6,597 nucleotides of DNA. It comes from Patescibacteria group bacterium (GTDB lineage Bacteria > Patescibacteriota > Patescibacteriia > GCA-002772895). A program made the translations under genes and the position numbers. The notes under the pieces are model-generated. The model was not told the DNA's origin, ran no database searches, and saw only the letters and a list, made by a program, of their open reading frames with translations. This document shows positions 1 to 5,026 of the stretch, one piece after another (position 1 is the stretch's first letter; every line of letters begins with the position of its first letter). The stretch is from the NCBI GenBank assembly GCA_018895765.1, contig JAHINX010000042.1, positions 1 to 6,597 on the forward strand, given 5' to 3'.

Positions 1-612
1 AAAAATGGCGAAACTATCTTAAAACAAAATAATGAGCTAAACACCTCGGCCCTCCTTAAGGCAAAAGACATGTTTGCTCGCCAATATTTTGAACATAATT
101 CGCCAACAGGAGAAGACGTCGGATATTGGGTAGATAAAGAAGGATATGAATATATAATTATCGGGGAAAACTTAGCCTTGGGAAATTTTAAAAATGATGA
201 GGCTCTCGTAAACGGCTGGATGGCAAGCCCCGGCCACAAAGAAAATATATTAAATTCAAGTTATACGGAAATCGGGATTGCCGTTTTAAAAGGAACTTAT
301 CAGGGTAAAGAAACTTGGATGGCAGTCCAGCATTTTGGCAAACCGCTTTCCGATTGTCCGGGACCTGACGAAAAACTTAAAGAAAAAATTACTGAATATG
401 ACGCGGAACTTGAAAACCTAAAAAATCAAATTATTACAATAAAGGAAGGATTGAAAACAAAAAAACAAATTTCAAAAGAAGACTATAACAAAAAAGTTGA
501 CCAATATAATGCAATCCTTTTAGAATACAATAGCATCTACGATGCCGCCAAAGCCCTCGCTGATAAATACAACGAGCAAGTCAAAACATTCAATTCTTGC
601 ATAAAACTTTGA
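1..612 (+). CDS. CAP (SCP/PR-1-like) domain protein with C-terminal coiled-coil tail, 5' partial
   Basis: The reading frame is open from base 1 and ends at TGA 610-612, giving 203 residues without the N-terminus. The first in-frame ATG (70) is not the start, because the residues before it (LNTSALLKAKDM) form the first helix typical of CAP domains. Family hallmarks are visible, counted from base 1: His32 in FEHNSPTG, Glu56 in GENLA, His79 in PGHKENILN, and QHFGKP near 110-115 closing the domain. Residues about 123-198 are Lys/Glu-rich with a break near 150-158, which suggests an antiparallel helical hairpin; Cys119 and Cys200 bracket it. Bacterial CAP proteins (YkwD type) are usually secreted or surface-associated, and their biochemical role is mostly unsettled. 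A signal peptide is expected upstream but cannot be seen. The gene converges on the ydcF-like gene 38 bp away. The family call is firm; the function is open. Confidence 0.9.
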   Translation, partial: KNGETILKQNNELNTSALLKAKDMFARQYFEHNSPTGEDVGYWVDKEGYEYIIIGENLALGNFKNDEALVNGWMASPGHKENILNSSYTEIGIAVLKGTYQGKETWMAVQHFGKPLSDCPGPDEKLKEKITEYDAELENLKNQIITIKEGLKTKKQISKEDYNKKVDQYNAILLEYNSIYDAAKALADKYNEQVKTFNSCIKL

Positions 613-635
613 AACAATTTTACAAAAAGCGCGAC

Positions 636-656
636 GTTAAGTGTTAAGTGTCAAAT
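636..656. repeat. Heptanucleotide tandem repeat at the ydcF 3' end
   Basis: Two identical GTTAAGT units (636-642, 643-649) are followed by a degenerate third, GTCAAAT (650-656), which contains the TGA stop of the minus-strand ydcF-like gene. The repeat fills a third of the gap between the convergent genes. No convincing intrinsic terminator hairpin for either gene was seen in this gap. Confidence 0.55.
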
Positions 657-1244
657 CTTAAATAAAATATACATTAAAAATACAAAGGCCTCGCGCACCA
701 CATATTTAAATTTTATAAACTTGTTTTTAGAAACCGGACTTTCTTTTGCCGCAGAGATAAAATTTCTGATTCCTAAATCGTTTGCCATTTTTTGCAAACG
801 CATTAGATGAAATCCATCGCTCACTAAAATTATAGAATCGATCTCGCGCTCTCGCATTATTTCAGCTACATTTTTTAAACTTTGCCAGGATGTTCTGCCT
901 TTTTCCTCAATCAAAATATCTTTTTCATGGATTCCTCTATTGCTAAGATATATTGTTCCCACGTATGATTCGGAAAATTTTTCTCCATCCCCTATCCCGC
1001 CAGTCAAAATTATAAGTGGCGCGTACTTTTCATTATATAATTCGTGGGCATGGTCTAAACGCGCGCGAAATACAGGAGACGGCTTTCCATCCCATTGGCT
1101 CGCTCCCAATACCACGATTGCATCAGCTTTTTGCTTGTCATCAATATAAGAATATTTATAAATTAAAATTGTTAAAATAAAAAACAATCCAAAAATGCCA
1201 ATTCCCGTCAAAATTATCATCTTTTTCCATCCCACCCATTTCAT
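651..1244 (-). CDS. YdcF/SanA-like (DUF218) membrane-anchored protein
   Basis: This 197-residue protein has the layout of the YdcF/SanA (DUF218) family. One N-terminal membrane segment (about 9-29) is followed by a Rossmann-like domain with DAIVVLGA at 41-48, LTGG at 80-83, GRTSWQSLKN at 116-125 (the family usually has a T-x-x-N element here) and SDGFHLMRL at 142-150. A REAF motif at 184-187 precedes a hydrophobic C-terminus. Family members are linked to envelope integrity and have been proposed to act on nucleotide- or lipid-linked envelope precursors; the reaction here is unknown. The ATG overlaps the stop of the upstream lysozyme-like gene as ATGA (1241-1244), so translational coupling is likely. 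A second ATG at 1218-1220 (Met9) has a purine-rich GGATGG stretch before it and could be used instead, keeping the membrane segment intact. The catalytic domain should face the outside of the cytoplasmic membrane. Confidence 0.88.
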   Translation of the reverse strand: MKWVGWKKMIILTGIGIFGLFFILTILIYKYSYIDDKQKADAIVVLGASQWDGKPSPVFRARLDHAHELYNEKYAPLIILTGGIGDGEKFSESYVGTIYLSNRGIHEKDILIEEKGRTSWQSLKNVAEIMREREIDSIILVSDGFHLMRLQKMANDLGIRNFISAAKESPVSKNKFIKFKYVVREAFVFLMYILFKI

Positions 1245-2515
1245 AATCCCAACAATTTTTTAATTTTATTGTAATTAGATTTAACGCCAACTCCAAATTT
1301 ATTGGCTTTTGGCTTGTCATGTGGCTTAATCGGATTGTTTATGTCTTCTATATTATATAACGTGCCAAGTATTTCTGGCTTATTTAAAATATTATAACCG
1401 GCATCTGCCCATCGTTTTTGACTGAAATGCAGTTTCGCGGCTACATATCTGATATTTATTAATGGATCTTTTAATCGTTCAACCCTAATTGGAGTTAAAT
1501 CTATAAAAATATTTTTTTGGACTGCTATACTAAGTTGCGCATATTCTTTTTCCAGGGCTTCGGCGGTTTTTACTCTTATCTGACCAATACCGATGGAAGT
1601 GTTTAAATTTAAGATTCCGCCTATATAATCGGTAAGAGCGTCAATAAAATTTACATTTGTGGATTGTTCTTGATAAATAACAGCCCCGACTATAATAGGA
1701 TTAACATTAAACTCCTTTGCTGCTGATTTAATAAATTTAGAATGTGTTCGTATGATATTTGTAGCTCTTTTTTCTGCTTTTGTCTCATAATAACTTAAAT
1801 CAAAAGAAATGTTATGCAAAATTGGTTTGCGATCAGCATAAATTTCTATATAATGTATCCCATTATCTAACGACTCTCTAAAATCGATTTCTACTCTTCT
1901 AATTTCTCCTTTTTTTCTAAATATTAACCACCCAAATATGCCTCCGATAATATACCAAAATTTATATTTTCCTCCTCGCGCATTCTTTTTTACTTTTTCA
2001 TTCACTATTATTTTGATATCATCGCTGTCCCAAAATCTTTTCTGAACAGTAAATACCGCGCTTAATTTATTTAATGGCAAACCTGTTAAAACAAATGTAT
2101 ACCACGGCCTCCGATCCCCGTCTTCTGCTTGCTCTTCTATATTTAATCTCGGCTGCTGCTCTGCAATTAAATTGCGAATTTCTATATTCTCAACAAAAGC
2201 GCTTGTCTTCGGAATTAAACCTACTGAATGCTGACCTTTGGTCAAAACAGTCAAAAATATAACCGTCTTTTTTAGGCCTCTTAATTTTGAACCATTAAAT
2301 GCTGACGGAGTATTGAAAAGTTGTATATATTTACTATGTTCAATTTCTCTGCATTGCAATCCATTAATTTCTATGCGCAAATCCTCGTCAATATTACCTT
2401 TCAATTGTTTTCTGGATTTACAGCGCGCGGAAATTGCAATAGCTACCAACCCTGATTTTTTCAATATGAAGTTATGGTAATATGGCCTTGTAATTTTTTT
2501 ATTTATTTTTGGCAT
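1241..2515 (-). CDS. Lysozyme-like (SLT/transglycosylase-fold) protein with two N-terminal beta-rich repeats
   Basis: Starting from the ATG at 2513-2515 the protein has 424 residues; an in-frame TTG at 2531-2533 would add six. Neither start has a clear Shine-Dalgarno, and ATG is preferred. The C-terminal part (about 257-415) has lysozyme-like features: FIKSAAKEFNVNP, then VIYQEQS with probable catalytic Glu283, then SIGIGQIR (307-314), matching the S-x-G-x-x-Q element of SLT transglycosylases. DPLINIRYVAAKL and a late Tyr/Asn-rich helix follow. The first 240 residues hold two similar beta-rich units, with D-[LI]-[KR]-I-x-[IV]-N at 45-51 and again at 166-172, each followed by strands ending in a G-x-H turn; carbohydrate binding is possible but unproven. 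A short hydrophobic run (187-199) lies in the second unit. No signal peptide is visible, which is odd for a cell-wall enzyme. It overlaps the ydcF-like gene by 4 bp. Lytic activity is inferred. Confidence 0.75.
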   Translation of the reverse strand: MPKINKKITRPYYHNFILKKSGLVAIAISARCKSRKQLKGNIDEDLRIEINGLQCREIEHSKYIQLFNTPSAFNGSKLRGLKKTVIFLTVLTKGQHSVGLIPKTSAFVENIEIRNLIAEQQPRLNIEEQAEDGDRRPWYTFVLTGLPLNKLSAVFTVQKRFWDSDDIKIIVNEKVKKNARGGKYKFWYIIGGIFGWLIFRKKGEIRRVEIDFRESLDNGIHYIEIYADRKPILHNISFDLSYYETKAEKRATNIIRTHSKFIKSAAKEFNVNPIIVGAVIYQEQSTNVNFIDALTDYIGGILNLNTSIGIGQIRVKTAEALEKEYAQLSIAVQKNIFIDLTPIRVERLKDPLINIRYVAAKLHFSQKRWADAGYNILNKPEILGTLYNIEDINNPIKPHDKPKANKFGVGVKSNYNKIKKLLGL

Positions 2516-2582
2516 AATTTTATAGTATATCAACTGGTCGATTTTCTTATGTTTTTTGATTTTTAAAACAACCTATAATTTT

Positions 2583-2613
2583 ATTATATCATATAAAAAA
2601 AAGAAATATTCAA
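2583..2613 (-). promoter_or_regulatory. Candidate promoter of the lysozyme-like/ydcF unit
   Basis: On the minus strand there is a perfect TATAAT (2588 to 2583) with TTGAAT (2613 to 2608) upstream. The 19-bp spacer is longer than the ideal 17. It lies about 70 bp upstream of the ATG at 2515. The -35 box overlaps the stem of the hairpin at 2609-2646, so the end of one operon and the start of the next share the same bases. AT-rich DNA gives such matches by chance, so this is only a candidate. Confidence 0.35.
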
Positions 2614-2646
2614 CACCTCAATAGTGGCTCTCGTTGAGGCGTTAGA
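2595..2646 (-). terminator. Hairpin plus T8 tract, probable intrinsic terminator (second of two)
   Basis: The arms at 2609-2621 and 2634-2646 surround a 12-nt loop. Read as minus-strand RNA the stem core CGCCUCAA/UUGAGGUG contains a G-U pair; on the plus strand the same position would be an A-C mismatch. Downstream on the minus strand come TTT, C and then T8 (2602 to 2595). It would stop read-through from the exporter operon just before the lysozyme-like gene. The T8 begins several bases after the stem, so efficiency may be modest. Confidence 0.55.
2609..2646. repeat. Hairpin repeat, copy 1
   Basis: This 38-bp imperfect palindrome aligns without gaps to 2757-2794, with 30 of 38 positions identical by hand count. 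The right arm, GTTGAGGCGTT, is identical in both copies. Most differences lie in the loop. Confidence 0.65.
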
Positions 2647-2678
2647 GGAAAAATTACCCGAAATAAGAACAACGCTAA

Positions 2679-2711
2679 ACCCCGTTAGGCAGTGCTATTT
2701 TCTAACGGGGT
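2679..2711. other. Perfect 10-bp GC-rich hairpin
   Basis: ACCCCGTTAG (2679-2688) and CTAACGGGGT (2702-2711) are exact inverted complements around a 13-nt loop. Neither strand has a strong T tract after the stem, so it does not read as a standard terminator. CGCT at 2673-2676 and AGCG at 2719-2722 could extend it across an internal loop. It sits midway between the two copies of the hairpin repeat. Confidence 0.6.
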
Positions 2712-2756
2712 AAAATCCAGCGAACGCTGAAAAAAGTGTGGTTTTTAAATACACCA

Positions 2757-2794
2757 TTCAACGCCTCAACAAGAGCTGTCGTTGAGGCGTTGAA
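2757..2794. repeat. Hairpin repeat, copy 2 (perfect 14-bp stem)
   Basis: TTCAACGCCTCAAC (2757-2770) and GTTGAGGCGTTGAA (2781-2794) pair perfectly around a 10-nt loop. No run of T follows directly on either strand, so it is not an obvious terminator. It is the better preserved relative of 2609-2646 and resembles the small palindromic repeats that bacteria carry between genes. Confidence 0.65.
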
Positions 2795-2795
2795 T

Positions 2796-2820
2796 AAAAA
2801 ATGCCCGTCAGTTGACGGAC
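2796..2820 (-). terminator. Intrinsic terminator of the exporter operon
   Basis: Read on the minus strand, GTCCGTCA and TGACGGGC (2820-2813 and 2810-2803) form a stem of up to eight pairs including one G-U, with a tight loop. One A and T6 (2801 to 2796) follow. The G-U would be an A-C mismatch on the plus strand, which supports a minus-strand RNA role. It lies about 45 bp past the permease stop codon. In practice the two-nt loop would open to AACT with a shorter stem. Confidence 0.6.
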
Positions 2821-2831
2821 ACGATATTTGC

Positions 2832-2859
2832 ATACTACCTACTACTTACTACATGCTAC
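2832..2859. repeat. Four-unit heptanucleotide tandem repeat after the permease stop
   Basis: ATACTAC, CTACTAC, TTACTAC and ATGCTAC follow each other without a gap, with consensus NTACTAC. The array begins four bases from the TAG stop (2864-2866) of the minus-strand permease and lies between that stop and the terminator hairpin. Confidence 0.65.
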
Positions 2860-2863
2860 TTTT

Positions 2864-4111
2864 CTATTCGTAACGTAGCGCTTCAATTGGACTCTTGCGC
2901 GCAGCTTTGCGCGCTGGATATATTCCAAATATTAATCCAACAAAAGCAGAAACTCCAACTCCCAAAAGCGCGGCATCAAGTGGAAAACTAAAAAGCCACG
3001 GCGAACCAAGTACATAACTAAGACCATATGCCAAAAGAAAAGAAAATCCAGTCCCTAAAATAATTCCGATGACTCCACCTGTTAAAGTTAGCGCAACAGA
3101 TTCCATAAGAAATTGTGTCAAAATATCTTTTTCTGTTGCTCCTATTGCTTTTCGCAAACCTATTTCACGAGTTCGCTCTGTAACCGAAACAAGCATTATA
3201 TTCATAATTCCAACACCACCAACCAAAAGTGATATTGCCGCAACAGCCGCCAAGAAAAATTTTAATACATTAGTTACAGTCCCAACTAATTCCAACATAT
3301 CCTCTTGGGTATGGATATAAAAATCGTCTTTATCTGGATCTGTAATACCGTGCATACTTCGCAAAGTGAGTTCAATGTCCTTCACCACCCTATCAACATT
3401 TTCTTCTGTATCTGCCTCAATAAGTATTTCATTAAAATACTTAATTCCCAAAATATAAGATTGCGCAGTTGTATATGGCATGACTACCATTTCATCAAGA
3501 GTCATCAAACTTGCCTCACCCTTACTTGGTAAAACGCCTATAACTTTATAATTTTTACCCTTTATTTTAATTTTTTCACCAACTGCATCCGATATACCGA
3601 ACAACTCCTCTTTTATTTTGTTCCCTATAACTATAACATCCGAAAGTCCCAAAACATCATCACTAGTAAAAAGCGTCCCTTCTGATGGATAAGCGTTGTA
3701 GATATCAAAAATACCTTCTGAGGAACCAAGGATAGTTCCGCGATAAACTTCATTTCCATAAGATAAAGTTTCATTCCCATAAACCAAAGGGATAATTTTT
3801 GCCAAATTTGGGACGTTTGCTTTTTTCTTTAATGCCTCAACATCACGCAAGGTAAGAGAATCACTAAAAAGCGCATCCAACATACCCGTCTGGCTAAAAC
3901 CTTCTGGTTGGCGTCCTGGGGCAACATCAATTGTTTTTGAGCCAATACCTTGAATCTCGCCAAGTATTAAGTCCTGTGCACCTTTGCCAAGTGCCATAAC
4001 CATCATAATTGACGTAATACCAATAACAATACCCAAAATAGTAAGCGCACTACGCGATTTATTGGTACGTAATGCTTTTATAGCAATTTCAAATGTAGGT
4101 TTTAATTTCAT
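2864..4111 (-). CDS. MacB-type ABC transporter permease (FtsX superfamily)
   Basis: This is a full-length 415-residue permease with the four-helix MacB/FtsX layout. TM1 lies at about 21-42, within SRSALTILGIVIGI. A large extracytoplasmic domain (about 43-283, MacB periplasmic core type) is followed by TM2 (about 284-308), TM3 (about 338-365) and TM4 (about 378-398). The cytoplasmic signature TERTREIGLRKAIGA at 311-325 is the family's ATPase-coupling segment, and the C-terminus PIEALRYE is typical. In this type VII ABC class the membrane domain works by mechanotransmission rather than by moving substrate through a central channel. The ATPase ends 3 bp upstream, so no separate ribosome site fits and coupled translation is likely. 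The ATPase is a separate protein here, unlike E. coli MacB where it is fused; this split arrangement resembles the Bacillus YknYZ or LolCDE organisation. The substrate is unknown. Confidence 0.94.
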   Translation of the reverse strand: MKLKPTFEIAIKALRTNKSRSALTILGIVIGITSIMMVMALGKGAQDLILGEIQGIGSKTIDVAPGRQPEGFSQTGMLDALFSDSLTLRDVEALKKKANVPNLAKIIPLVYGNETLSYGNEVYRGTILGSSEGIFDIYNAYPSEGTLFTSDDVLGLSDVIVIGNKIKEELFGISDAVGEKIKIKGKNYKVIGVLPSKGEASLMTLDEMVVMPYTTAQSYILGIKYFNEILIEADTEENVDRVVKDIELTLRSMHGITDPDKDDFYIHTQEDMLELVGTVTNVLKFFLAAVAAISLLVGGVGIMNIMLVSVTERTREIGLRKAIGATEKDILTQFLMESVALTLTGGVIGIILGTGFSFLLAYGLSYVLGSPWLFSFPLDAALLGVGVSAFVGLIFGIYPARKAARKSPIEALRYE

Positions 4112-4114
4112 ATA

Positions 4115-4834
4115 TTATTTTTTAAACTCATCATGTGCGCGCTTTCTATGTTCTACTTTTCTATCTGATTCAAGACGTCCATCCCGCAAAAATAAAATAC
4201 GCTCTGCATGTTCCGCAGTATAGGTCTCATGCGTAATTAAAATTACCGTATGTCCTTCATCATTTAGATCCTCTAATATTTCCATAATTTGCTTGCCTGA
4301 TTTTGTATCCAAATTTCCTGTCGGCTCATCGGCAAAAATAACCTCCGGCTCATTTATAAGCGCGCGGGCAATCGCAACACGCTGTTTTTCTCCACCAGAT
4401 AACTCCGATGGTTCATGATTCATACGATGCTCCAGGCCAACTGATTTGATTGCTTTTTTAGCGCGATCAGTCCATTCTCTTTCTTTGACGTCTGAATACA
4501 TCAACGGAAGTTTAACATTGTCCAAAACGCTTGTCCTTGGTAAAAGATTAAACATTTGAAAAACAAAGCCCATTTTTTTATTACGCAAATGCGCAATCTG
4601 GTCTTCATTGTATTCGTCAATTCTTTTACCATCAAATTCGTATAATCCACTTGTCGGCCTATCCAAAAAACCCAACATATGAAGTAATGTTGATTTACCA
4701 GAACCGGACGGACCCATAATAGCTACAAATTCTCCTTTTTTTATATCAAAAGAAACGCCATCAAGCGCGATGGTTTTTGCATCTTCCGATTCATCGTTAT
4801 ATATTTTTGTGAGATTTTTTATTTCAATCAACAT
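4115..4834 (-). CDS. ABC transporter ATP-binding protein (LolD/MacB type)
   Basis: This complete 239-residue nucleotide-binding domain has every key motif intact: Walker [10 protein letters not shown] (41-49), Q-loop Gln93 in VFQMFNLLP, signature LSGGEKQR (145-152), Walker B VIFADEP with catalytic Glu170, D-loop NLD (174-176) and H-loop His202. The Q-loop context and length fit the LolD/MacB/YknY family that pairs with FtsX-like permeases. A basic tail (about 225-239) follows the core. It should dimerise at the cytoplasmic face and power the permease encoded 3 bp downstream. The ATG at 4832-4834 lies directly before the family start [11 protein letters not shown], so the start is secure, yet the 25 bases upstream are AT-rich with no Shine-Dalgarno. 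Substrate specificity cannot be read from the ATPase. Confidence 0.95.
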   Translation of the reverse strand: MLIEIKNLTKIYNDESEDAKTIALDGVSFDIKKGEFVAIMGPSGSGKSTLLHMLGFLDRPTSGLYEFDGKRIDEYNEDQIAHLRNKKMGFVFQMFNLLPRTSVLDNVKLPLMYSDVKEREWTDRAKKAIKSVGLEHRMNHEPSELSGGEKQRVAIARALINEPEVIFADEPTGNLDTKSGKQIMEILEDLNDEGHTVILITHETYTAEHAERILFLRDGRLESDRKVEHRKRAHDEFKK

Positions 4835-4853
4835 AAAAATATTACTATATGGC

Positions 4854-4869
4854 TATATTGTTATATTGC
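4854..4869. repeat. Octamer direct repeat, left (inverted) copy
   Basis: TATATTGT and TATATTGC lie in tandem. The internal 12-mer ATTGTTATATTG (4857-4868) is the exact inverted complement of CAATATAACAAT at 4968-4979 and again at 4984-4995. The 3' end of this repeat is 20 bp upstream of the ATPase start. Confidence 0.6.
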
Positions 4870-4937
4870 TGGCGCCCACTCACTTTACTCGTTCGCTTAT
4901 TATATTATGTTGCCATAAATCAGCTCTGCATAATAAT

Positions 4938-4964
4938 CGGCGACCCCGATTTTCGGGGGAGCCG
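4938..4964. other. GC-rich hairpin in the adaptor-ATPase spacer
   Basis: CCCCGA (4944-4949) and TCGGGG (4953-4958) pair around a 3-nt loop. CGGC (4938-4941) and GCCG (4961-4964) add an outer stem across a symmetric GA/GA internal mismatch. On the minus strand the following bases (ATTATTATGC) are only weakly T-rich, so it could attenuate or protect the adaptor transcript but is not a canonical terminator. Confidence 0.55.
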
Positions 4965-4967
4965 TGA

Positions 4968-4996
4968 CAATATAACAATTTAACAATATAACAATT
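4968..4996. repeat. Octamer tandem repeat, right copy
   Basis: Three consecutive units, TAACAATT, TAACAATA and TAACAATT (4973-4996), are preceded by a partial CAATA. The 12-mer CAATATAACAAT occurs twice within it. The array lies about 30 bp past the TAA stop of the adaptor gene and is the inverted partner of the repeat at 4854-4869. Confidence 0.65.
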
Positions 4997-5026
4997 TTCA
5001 TCCAGCTCTCCAAATATCAAGAATAA

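Noticed and set aside
613..650. Bidirectional terminator between the convergent CAP and ydcF-like genes
   Set aside because: No stem of useful length was found in these 38 bp, only a short GC patch (629-634) and the heptamer repeat.
940..1149. Plus-strand frame inside the ydcF-like gene
   Set aside because: It lies opposite a gene with clear family motifs and shows no recognisable protein character. The same applies to plus-strand frames at 2074-2262, 2238-2480, 3069-3320, 3305-3532, 3984-4223, 5382-5585, 5694-5903, 5949-6149 and 6180-6452.
2609..2794. CRISPR-like repeat pair
   Set aside because: There are only two imperfect copies 148 bp apart, each a self-complementary hairpin, with an unrelated hairpin between them and no cas genes in the window.
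4770..4967. Plus-strand frame overlapping the ATPase start and spacer
   Set aside because: Half of it is the complement of the ATPase gene, and the rest runs through repeats and the GC hairpin. There is no sensible start context and no family resemblance.
4854..4996. Firm call of a MITE
   Set aside because: The inverted repeats are only 12 bp, they look like simple octamer tandems, and no target-site duplication is visible. It is kept as a finding rather than a mobile-element feature.
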